Shown: positions 5,373-10,505 of the stretch, in pieces
Numbering within the stretch: position 1 is the first letter of the stretch
Layout of the letters: every line of letters starts with the position of its first letter
DNA from: Gammaproteobacteria bacterium
GTDB taxonomy: Bacteria > Pseudomonadota > Gammaproteobacteria > S144-34
DNA: 11,675 bases
NCBI GenBank assembly: GCA_015494165.1
Contig: WGBS01000069.1
Coordinates: forward strand, 1-11,675
Direction of reading: 5' to 3'
The notes under the pieces: generated by a model
Database searches by the model: none
Told to the model about the DNA's origin: nothing
What the model saw: the letters and a program-made list of their open reading frames with translations, nothing else
Program-made: the position numbers and the translations under genes

Positions 5373-6329
5373 ATGCGCGCCATCGCCATCGACGCCTTCG
5401 GAGGCCCCGAGCGCCTCCACGAGGCGGAGCTGCCGGACCCGGAGCCCGGGCCCGGTGAGGTCCGCATCCGCATCGCCTGCACCAGCGTCAACCCCGTGGA
5501 CTGGAAGATCCGCGAGGGCTGGCTGAAGGACCTCTTTCCCCACCGCTTCCCGCTCGTGCCCGGGTGGGACGCGGCCGGCACCGTGGACCGCGTGGGCGAG
5601 GGGGTGGAGCGTCCCGCTCCGGGCGCGCGCGTCTTCGCCTACTGCCGCAAGCCCGAGGTGCAGTGGGGCACCTATGCCGAATACGTCGTGGTGCCCGCAG
5701 GCTACGTGGCCGAAATACCGCAGGGGCTCGGCTTCTCGGCCGCGGCGGCGGTCCCGCTGACGGCGCTCACGGCCTGGCAGGCGCTGTTCGATTTCGCCGA
5801 CCTCGGGCCGGGGCAGCAGGTGCTGGTGCACGCGGGCGCGGGCGGCGTGGGCGGCATGGCCATCCAGCTCGCCCGCCACGCAGGGGCAACCGTCTACACG
5901 ACGGCGCGCCGGGAGAACCACGACTACGTGCTGGGGCTCGGGGCCGAGCGCGCGATCGACTACACCGAGACCGACTTCCGCGAGGCCGTGCGCGAGCTCG
6001 CCCCGGAGGGCGTGGACGTGGTGCTCGACGCCGTGGGCGGCGAGACGCTCGCGCGCAGCTACGAGCTGGTGCGCCGCGGCGGCACGCTGGTCTCGATCGT
6101 GGAGGGGCCGGACGCGGGCCGCGCCGAACGGCTCGGGATCCGGGCGGGCTTCGTTTTCGTCCGGCCCGACGGGGCACAGCTCGCGCGCATCGCGCGCCTC
6201 CTCGAGGAGGGGGCGCTAAGCCCGCCGCAGATCGAGGTGCTGCCCTTCACACGCGCGGCCGAGGCGCAGGAGCGCAGCCGCGCCGGCCACGTGCGCGGCA
6301 AGCTGGTGCTGTGCTGGGAGGCCGGCTGA
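5373..6329 (+). CDS. Zinc-free MDR oxidoreductase (NADPH:quinone reductase-like)
   Basis: A 318-aa medium-chain dehydrogenase/reductase without zinc ligands, of the quinone oxidoreductase type that reduces quinones or enones with NADPH. The GroES-like N-terminal domain includes SVNPVDWKIREG (38-49) and PLVPGWDAAGTV (60-71). The Rossmann domain shows AGAGGVGG at 154-161 and DVVLDAVGGE downstream. The start is set by AGGAGG at 5361-5366. The protein resembles the NADP-dependent oxidoreductases annotated as quinone reductase-like, but the substrate is not evident. It stands alone: the gene on its left is divergent and the vapBC pair on its right is convergent after 58 bp. The downstream gap has a GCACGCGTGC palindrome but no convincing terminator. 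Confidence 0.9.
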   Translation: MRAIAIDAFGGPERLHEAELPDPEPGPGEVRIRIACTSVNPVDWKIREGWLKDLFPHRFPLVPGWDAAGTVDRVGEGVERPAPGARVFAYCRKPEVQWGTYAEYVVVPAGYVAEIPQGLGFSAAAAVPLTALTAWQALFDFADLGPGQQVLVHAGAGGVGGMAIQLARHAGATVYTTARRENHDYVLGLGAERAIDYTETDFREAVRELAPEGVDVVLDAVGGETLARSYELVRRGGTLVSIVEGPDAGRAERLGIRAGFVFVRPDGAQLARIARLLEEGALSPPQIEVLPFTRAAEAQERSRAGHVRGKLVLCWEAG

Positions 6330-6387
6330 GCGGCGCACGCGTGCCTGGGATTTCGGGCCGCCTGGTGAACGGAAGCCGGACGCGGCG

Positions 6388-6780
6388 TCAGCGCAAGATC
6401 TCGATCGGGACGGGAAGGTCCAGCCGGGTCCAGCTCCGGTCCGTCGTGAACGCAGGAGATCCAAGCCGGATGGCAAGCGCCAGGCAGGCACGATCGGAAA
6501 GGCCGAGCTTGCGCGTCAGCGGACGCAGCTCGGCCATCCGCTCGGCGTCCTCACGGAGCAGCGGCTCGATTCGCAGGGCTCCCCCGAGAAGACCGGAATC
6601 CGCGAGGCCGGACACGAGGCGGGCCGGCTCGAGGCCCACGTCCGCCGTCTTGGACAGCACCTCCGCCCAGGTCGCCGCGCTGATGGCGGCGCCCGTCGGG
6701 AGGATGGTCTCGACGCGCTCCGCCCCGGGCTCGTCGTTGAGGTAGGCAAGCAAGGCGGAGGCGTCAAGAACCACCGTCAC
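6388..6780 (-). CDS. vapC: VapC-like PIN-domain ribonuclease toxin
   Basis: A 130-aa PIN-domain protein, normally a Mg-dependent RNase that blocks translation. All four acidic residues of the active site are present: Asp6 (VVLDASALLAYL), Glu40 (TWAEVL), Asp96 (GLSDRACLALA) and Asp114 (FTTDRSW). The start is a GTG at 6780, inside the antitoxin gene. The 17-bp overlap (6764-6780) fits the usual antitoxin-first, coupled vapBC layout. It is convergent with the MDR oxidoreductase gene. Length and motifs suggest an intact toxin. Confidence 0.93.
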   Translation of the reverse strand: MTVVLDASALLAYLNDEPGAERVETILPTGAAISAATWAEVLSKTADVGLEPARLVSGLADSGLLGGALRIEPLLREDAERMAELRPLTRKLGLSDRACLALAIRLGSPAFTTDRSWTRLDLPVPIEILR

Positions 6781-7048
6781 CGCGTGCCTCCGCCCGCCTT
6801 TCCTCGATGAGCTCGCGGGACAGGGAGCGACGGCCGGCGCTTGGTGCGAGCTTTCGGAGCAGGCCGCGTCCGCTGCGCGCGGCCTCCGTCGTGCTGAGCA
6901 TGCGCACCGTCCCGTCACGCTCGATGTTGAGGACGAGCGTGCCCTTTCCGCGCAGCCCGAGGTGCTGGCGCAGCGGTGCGGGGAGCAATACACGCCCGCG
7001 CGGGTCGACGCGGGCGAGGAACACGGTGGTTTCGCCGCTCTCGGTCAC
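6764..7048 (-). CDS. vapB: AbrB/SpoVT-domain antitoxin of the VapC partner
   Basis: A 94-aa protein with an N-terminal swapped-hairpin AbrB domain (about 8-50; RVDPRGRVLLPAPLRQHLGL, then GTLVLNIERDGTVRML) that binds the operon's own promoter. The basic and acidic C-terminal tail (about 58-94) would wrap the toxin. The start is a GTG at 7048 with a GAAGGGAAA purine run just upstream. A TAGAAT box (7111-7106, minus strand) could be the -10 of its promoter, but no good -35 is seen. The 19-nt hairpin at 7069-7087 would lie in its leader. Confidence 0.88.
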   Translation of the reverse strand: MTESGETTVFLARVDPRGRVLLPAPLRQHLGLRGKGTLVLNIERDGTVRMLSTTEAARSGRGLLRKLAPSAGRRSLSRELIEERRAEARGDGGS

Positions 7049-7068
7049 TTTCCCTTCGCTTCCGTCAC

Positions 7069-7087
7069 AGCGCGGCCCGGCCGCGCT
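7069..7087. other. GC-rich hairpin between the lipoprotein gene and vapB
   Basis: AGCGCGGC (7069-7076) and GCCGCGCT (7080-7087) form a perfect 8-bp stem with a 3-nt loop. It lies 48 nt after the lipoprotein stop and 21 nt before the vapB start, both on the minus strand. There is no U-tract on that strand, so it is at best a weak terminator for the upstream operon, or a leader hairpin of vapBC. Confidence 0.5.
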
Positions 7088-7134
7088 TCTTCCGATCCTT
7101 GCCTGATTCTAGCCGACGCGGCTGGAGGGTGCTT

Positions 7135-7359
7135 TCAGCGCGTGTCTTCGTCGATCGCGCGGCGGCGCGCCTCGTCGGCCTCCATCATCCGGCGCTCGAC
7201 GTCGCGGGCGCGGTCGAGCGCGCGGAGCTGGTCGTCGAAGACCGTCCCGCGCCGCTCCGCCGGCTGCGGCTCGGCCTCGACCTCGACCTCCTCGCTGCAC
7301 GCGGCGAGCAGCGCGAGCGCGAGCAGCGCCCCGGCTGCGGCGAGCGGTTTCGCGTCCAT
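7135..7359 (-). CDS. Small putative lipoprotein (74 aa), function unknown
   Basis: The N-terminus is a short Lys-containing start, a hydrophobic stretch (LAAAGALLALALLAAC) and a lipobox ending at Cys21, so export and lipid attachment are likely. The mature part (about 53 residues) is highly charged: an acidic segment SEEVEVEAEPQP, then a predicted helix with RALDRARDVERRMMEADEARRR. That resembles small periplasmic lipoproteins with one amphipathic helix, but I cannot name a family. Only 2 nt separate its ATG from the stop of the 112-aa gene upstream, so the two are co-transcribed. Confidence 0.8.
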   Translation of the reverse strand: MDAKPLAAAGALLALALLAACSEEVEVEAEPQPAERRGTVFDDQLRALDRARDVERRMMEADEARRRAIDEDTR

Positions 7360-7361
7360 CC

Positions 7362-7700
7362 TCACGGCTCCCCGTAGTCCGGCATCGCCTCGTCCTCGTC
7401 GTCGAGCGGCGGCTCCCAGCCGGCCGCCTTGGCGCGCGCGAAGGCCTCGCCGTGGATGCGGGCGTGGCGCTCGCGCAGCTCCGGCGGCAGCGCGCTCGGC
7501 ACCAGCCCGTGGCGCTCCCATTCGCGCGCGACCTGCTCTGCCAGCCCGAGGAGGCGGTCGAGCGGCCAGCCCGCGCAGGTCTCGCCTTCGGGCAGCAGGC
7601 CGAAGACCCAGGCGTCGCGGATGACGCGCCCAAGCTCGGTGAGGCCCTCGCGCTCGTCGGCCTCGAGGCCCGGATAGAGGGGCGCGCGGCCGGCGCTCAC
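7362..7700 (-). CDS. Conserved-looking hypothetical protein (112 aa)
   Basis: I do not recognise this protein. It appears soluble and helical, with hydrophobic and aromatic positions (LGRVIRDAWVFGLLP, GWPLDRLLGLAEQVAREWER), one Cys (ETCAGW) and an acidic end (DDEDEAMPDYGEP). The chosen start is GTG 7700, which overlaps the stop of the last repeat-encoded ORF as GTGA and gives the N-terminus VSAGRAPLYPG. The first residues resemble those of the repeat peptides (VSAGA), so the native start may have been replaced or overlapped by the repeat. It is followed after 2 nt by the lipoprotein gene. The pair probably acts together, perhaps at the envelope, but that is a guess from co-location. Confidence 0.75.
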   Translation of the reverse strand: MSAGRAPLYPGLEADEREGLTELGRVIRDAWVFGLLPEGETCAGWPLDRLLGLAEQVAREWERHGLVPSALPPELRERHARIHGEAFARAKAAGWEPPLDDEDEAMPDYGEP

Positions 7701-7900
7701 AGCGCGGCCTCCTGCGGGCTTGCGCCGGTTCGCCGCGACTGGCCTCCGCTTCGCTCCGCCCCCGTGCTCACGGCGCCGCCCTCCGTGCCGAGGCCCGCGT
7801 GCCATCGCATGTGGGTTCCGCGCCGTGCCCGCCCGGGCGTCCCCTCCTGAGGGCTTGCGCCGATTCGCCGCACCTGGGCGCTCCGCGCCCCCGCGCTCAC
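7697..7900 (-). CDS. Repeat-encoded ORF, fused units C and D (67 aa)
   Basis: Starts at GTG 7900 and runs through the position where the unit should end. Its variable segment is 51 instead of 50 nt, so the reading frame enters the next unit in a different phase. It reads GLGTEGGAVSTGAERSGGQS there, then RRTGASPQEAAL and TGA 7699-7697. The GTG of unit D (7771) is therefore in frame inside this ORF and could still start a 24-aa product. The end overlaps the GTG of the 112-aa gene as GTGA, so coupling to the next gene is kept despite the extra base. The AGGAGG of unit C is not followed by GTG, unlike in the other units. Confidence 0.5.
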   Translation of the reverse strand: MSAGARSAQVRRIGASPQEGTPGRARRGTHMRWHAGLGTEGGAVSTGAERSGGQSRRTGASPQEAAL

Positions 7901-8034
7901 GGCGCCGCCCTCCGTGCCGCGGGCATGCGCTGCCGGTGGAGGTTCGATCGCGACAGCAGCACTTGCCTTCCCTCCTGAGGGCTTGCGCCGATTCGCCGCG
8001 GCTGGCCTCCGCTTCGCTCCGCCCCCGCGCTCAC
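7897..8034 (-). CDS. Repeat-encoded small ORF, unit B (45 aa)
   Basis: Starts at GTG 8034 behind GGAGGG with a 7-nt spacer, and stops at TGA 7899-7897 on the next GTG. The peptide begins VSAGAERSGGQPRRIGASPQ, continues EGRQVLLSRSNLHRQRMP and ends AARRAAP. It differs from unit A by a handful of codon changes, several of them amino-acid changing (S/P, T/I, G/R). Purifying selection on the peptide is therefore not obvious, although the frame is kept. Confidence 0.55.
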   Translation of the reverse strand: MSAGAERSGGQPRRIGASPQEGRQVLLSRSNLHRQRMPAARRAAP

Positions 8035-8168
8035 GGCGCCGCCCTCCGTGCCGCGGACATGCGCTGCCCATGGAGGTTCGATCGCGACAGCAGCACTTGC
8101 CTTCCCTCCTGAGGGCTTGCGCCGGTTCGCCGCGACTGGCCTGCGCTTCGCTTCGCCCCCGTGCTCAC
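8031..8168 (-). CDS. Repeat-encoded small ORF, unit A (45 aa), coupled to metX
   Basis: The GTG start at 8168 overlaps the metX stop as GTGA; the TGA at 8033-8031 overlaps the next GTG. The peptide starts VSTGAKRSAGQSRRTGASPQ, then EGRQVLLSRSNLHGQRMS, and ends AARRAAP. AGGAGG is followed 8 nt later by an in-frame GTG (VLLSRSN...). It is translated directly after metX if ribosomes reinitiate, because the metX 3' end lacks the CACGG arm found at the other unit starts. The function is unknown. Confidence 0.55.
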   Translation of the reverse strand: MSTGAKRSAGQSRRTGASPQEGRQVLLSRSNLHGQRMSAARRAAP

Positions 8169-9301
8169 GGCGCTTCCATGAACCGCGCCACGACGGGCGC
8201 GAAACGGGCCTCGTCCACCAGGAAGGCGTCGTGGCCCTGGATGCTGGGCAGGGCCTCAAAGCGCACCTCACAGCCCGCCGCACGCAGCCCCTCGGCGAGC
8301 TCCTCCTGCTGGAAGAGCGGGAACAGGAAGTCGGTCTCGACGCCGACGACGAGCGCCCGGCGCGCGCGCACCTTGGCCAGGGCGCGCTCGACCGAGCCCC
8401 CGCCGTGCTCGGCGGCGTCGAAGACGTCCATCGAGCGCGAGAGATACAGGTAGCAGTTGGCGTCGAAGCGCTCGACGAACTTGCGCGCGTTGTGCTCGAG
8501 GTAGGACTCGATCTGGAACTCCGGGCCGAAGGGCTCGCGCGTGGCCTCCTGCGGCAGGCGCTCGCGGCCGAAGCGCACCAGCCACTCCTGGGCCGAGCGG
8601 TAGGACATGAGCCCCAGCTTGCGCGCGAGCCGCATGCCGACGCGCGGGCCCTGGCCCGGCGGGTAGTCGCCGCCGCGCCAGGCGGGATCGGAGCGGATGA
8701 TCTCGCGCTGCAGCGAGCGGATGGCGATGGCGAAGGGCGTGGCGCGCGCTGCGGCCGAGATCGCCACGAGGCGCTCGACCTCGTCCGGGAACTCCATCGC
8801 GTAGGCCAGCGCCGCCATGCCACCGAGCGAGGCGCCGACGACGGTGTGCACGCGCTCGATGCCGAGCACGCGCAGGGCCTCGCGCGCGCTGCGGGCGATG
8901 TCCTCGATGCAAAGCTCGGGGAAGCGCAGCCGGTAGGGCTCGCCCGTGCGCGGGTCCGGGGAGGCGGGGCCGGTGGAGCCGAAGCAGCTCCCGAGCGAGT
9001 TGACGCACACCACGTGCCAGCGGCGCGTGTCGATGGGCCGTCCCGGCCCCACCATGTATTCCCACCAGCCGGGGGTGGGGTCCTCGGGCGAGGAGGCCGC
9101 GTGCGCGCTCGGCGACAGGCCCGTGAACAGCAGCACCACGTTGTCGCGCGCGGGCGCGAGCTCGCCCCAGCGCTCGCAGCCGATATGGACGAGGGGCAGG
9201 ATCCCGCCGCGCCGCATGCGGAAGGGGCCGGGAAGGGTGACGAGGCGCGTCGCCGGCGGTACGGACGCCGGCGGGGCGTGGATGCGGACGGCGGTCGACA
9301 T
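8165..9301 (-). CDS. metX: MetX-family O-acyltransferase (homoserine or serine)
   Basis: This alpha/beta-hydrolase transfers an acyl group from acyl-CoA to an amino-acid hydroxyl, activating homoserine (for methionine) or serine (for cysteine). The 378-aa protein has the nucleophile Ser158 in GASLGGM, Asp324 in VETDFLFP and His357 in SIQGHDAF, completing the triad. Family blocks NSLGSCFGSTGPAS (101-114) and PAWRGGDY are present. The GASLGGM and LGSCFGSTG variants, rather than the GGSMGGMQ and LGGCQGSTG common in homoserine enzymes, remind me of the proteobacterial serine O-succinyltransferase subgroup; that is a recollection, not a test. The ATG at 9301 has GGAGGA 11 nt upstream. Its stop overlaps the first repeat-encoded ORF. 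Confidence 0.9.
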   Translation of the reverse strand: MSTAVRIHAPPASVPPATRLVTLPGPFRMRRGGILPLVHIGCERWGELAPARDNVVLLFTGLSPSAHAASSPEDPTPGWWEYMVGPGRPIDTRRWHVVCVNSLGSCFGSTGPASPDPRTGEPYRLRFPELCIEDIARSAREALRVLGIERVHTVVGASLGGMAALAYAMEFPDEVERLVAISAAARATPFAIAIRSLQREIIRSDPAWRGGDYPPGQGPRVGMRLARKLGLMSYRSAQEWLVRFGRERLPQEATREPFGPEFQIESYLEHNARKFVERFDANCYLYLSRSMDVFDAAEHGGGSVERALAKVRARRALVVGVETDFLFPLFQQEELAEGLRAAGCEVRFEALPSIQGHDAFLVDEARFAPVVARFMEAP

Positions 9302-9364
9302 GCGCGTTCGGCTCCTCCGGCCAGGGGCGCAGACTCTAGCGCGGGCCGGCCCCGGGGGCCAAAC

Positions 9365-9381
9365 CCGAGCGTTGCGCTCGG
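9365..9381 (-). terminator. Possible terminator hairpin after acuI
   Basis: CCGAGCG (9365-9371) and CGCTCGG (9375-9381) form a perfect 7-bp stem with a 3-nt loop, 41 nt beyond the acuI stop on the minus strand and 63 nt before the metX start. On the minus strand only GTTTGG follows, so the U-tract is poor. On the plus strand TTATTGT follows, but no plus-strand gene ends here. It is the only candidate separating acuI from metX. Confidence 0.5.
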
Positions 9382-9422
9382 TTATTGTCGCAGACCCGCG
9401 CCCCGCCGTGAAGGCCGCACCC

Positions 9423-10424
9423 TCAGCCTTCGTCCCCGGGCGCGACACGCACCAGGGTCCGTCCCACGTGCGCCCCCGCGAGCAGGGCCTCGAACACCTC
9501 GGGCAGGCCGTCGAGCGCCACCGTGCCGGTGACGATCCGATCGAGGTGGCGCGGGCGCAGGGGGCCGGCGAGGCGCTCCCACACGTGCGCGCGCCAGGCC
9601 TCGGGGCAGTTCGCCGAGCTCACGCCCAGCAGGCTGATGCCCCGCAGGATGAAGGGCATGACCGTGGTGCGCAGCTCGCTGCCGCCGGCGAGGCCCACGG
9701 CGGCGATCGCCCCCCAGGGCCGCACGGTGCGCGTGAGCCAGGCGAGCAGCTCCCCGCCGACCGTGTCGAGGGCGCCGCCCCAGCGGGCGCGCTCGAGGGG
9801 CCGGCTGCCGGGGTCGACGGTCCGGCGGTCGAGGACCTCGGCCGCGCCCAGGGTACGGAGCAGCTCCGCGTGCTGCGTCTTGCCCGTGACGGCGACGACC
9901 TCGAAGCCCACGCGCGAGAGGATGTCGACGGCGAGCATGCCGACCCCGCCCGTGGCGCCGGTGACGATGAAGGGACCGTGGGCGGGCGTGAGCCCCACGG
10001 CCTCGAGGCGCTGCAGGGCGAGCGCCACGGTGAAGCCCGCGGTGCCGATGGCGGCGGCCTCGCGCAGCGTGAGCCCCTCGGGCAAGTGCACCACGCAGCC
10101 GGCGGGCGCGTTGAGGCGCTCGCCGTAGCCGCCGTCGAGGGTCTCGCTCAGGCCGCAGCCCGTCACGACGACGCGGTCGCCCGCGCGGAAGCGCGGATCC
10201 GTGGAGGCCGTGACGATCCCGGCCGCGTCGATGCCGCCGTTGAGGGGATAGCGGCGCAGGATCGGCGCGCGGCCGGTGCCGGCGAGGGCGTCCTTGTAGT
10301 TCACCGCCGACCACAGCACGCGCACCTGCACCTCGCCCGGCGTCAGCTCCGAGGCGGGCATGCGCACCAGGCGGCCGCGCGGGCCGTCCGGCGTCTGCTC
10401 GATGCGGAAGGCGCGTATCTCCAC
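9423..10424 (-). CDS. acuI: AcuI/YhdH-type acrylyl-CoA reductase (MDR family)
   Basis: A 333-aa medium-chain reductase of the YhdH/AcuI group, which reduces acrylyl-CoA to propionyl-CoA with NADPH and so removes a toxic electrophile. Visible hallmarks are SAVNYKDALAGTGR (39-52), YPLNGGIDAAG (59-69), GLSETLDGGYGER (91-103), the nucleotide-binding TGATGGVG (155-162), VTGKTQHAELLRTLGA and a late RGISLLGVSS. No zinc ligands are evident. The start is a GTG at 10424, because family proteins begin close to the RAFRIE strand. The Shine-Dalgarno is poor. It is divergent from putP with 81 bp between them. Confidence 0.9.
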   Translation of the reverse strand: MEIRAFRIEQTPDGPRGRLVRMPASELTPGEVQVRVLWSAVNYKDALAGTGRAPILRRYPLNGGIDAAGIVTASTDPRFRAGDRVVVTGCGLSETLDGGYGERLNAPAGCVVHLPEGLTLREAAAIGTAGFTVALALQRLEAVGLTPAHGPFIVTGATGGVGMLAVDILSRVGFEVVAVTGKTQHAELLRTLGAAEVLDRRTVDPGSRPLERARWGGALDTVGGELLAWLTRTVRPWGAIAAVGLAGGSELRTTVMPFILRGISLLGVSSANCPEAWRAHVWERLAGPLRPRHLDRIVTGTVALDGLPEVFEALLAGAHVGRTLVRVAPGDEG

Positions 10425-10505
10425 GGCGGCGATCGGGGCGCGCGGTGGCCGGGACGGGGCGCAATCTGGCAGACTTCGCGCCGGTTTTCCAGCAGGACAG
10501 GGCAC
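10425..10505. promoter_or_regulatory. Divergent promoter region between acuI and putP
   Basis: An 81-bp gap between divergent start codons must carry both promoters. I see no clear -10/-35 pairs or palindromes in this GC-rich stretch. AGGA 8 nt before the putP ATG serves as a modest Shine-Dalgarno. Confidence 0.4.

Larger units (their letters stand above)
7697..8168 (-). repeat. Second array of coupled small-ORF repeats, minus strand
   Basis: This is the same repeat family as at 1-447, in the opposite orientation. Going along the minus strand, a block starting inside the metX stop ends at 8104, a full block covers 8053-7970 (84 nt), another covers 7919-7842 (78 nt), and a last degenerate one runs from 7790. 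Variable segments are 8103-8054 (50 nt), 7969-7920 (50 nt) and 7841-7791 (51 nt). The first two variable segments are nearly identical to that of unit 1 of the other array. The third resembles the segment of unit 2 there at many positions. The array fills the whole interval between metX and the 112-aa gene. Confidence 0.9.

Noticed and set aside
5124..5921. N-terminal extension of the RluA-family protein in the same open frame
   Set aside because: The extension is antisense to the MDR gene and low in complexity; the ATG at 5123 gives the expected family length.
6330..6387. Bidirectional terminator between the MDR gene and vapC
   Set aside because: There is a GCACGCGTGC palindrome but no loop or T-tract that would make it an intrinsic terminator.
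9302..9422. SAM or other methionine riboswitch upstream of metX
   Set aside because: Only about 120 nt are available, much of it taken by a simple hairpin; I see no multi-stem junction with the conserved SAM-aptamer features.
8048..9532. Plus-strand ORF of 494 codons opposite metX
   Set aside because: Shadow of metX and the repeats; the catalytic triad and family blocks are on the minus strand.
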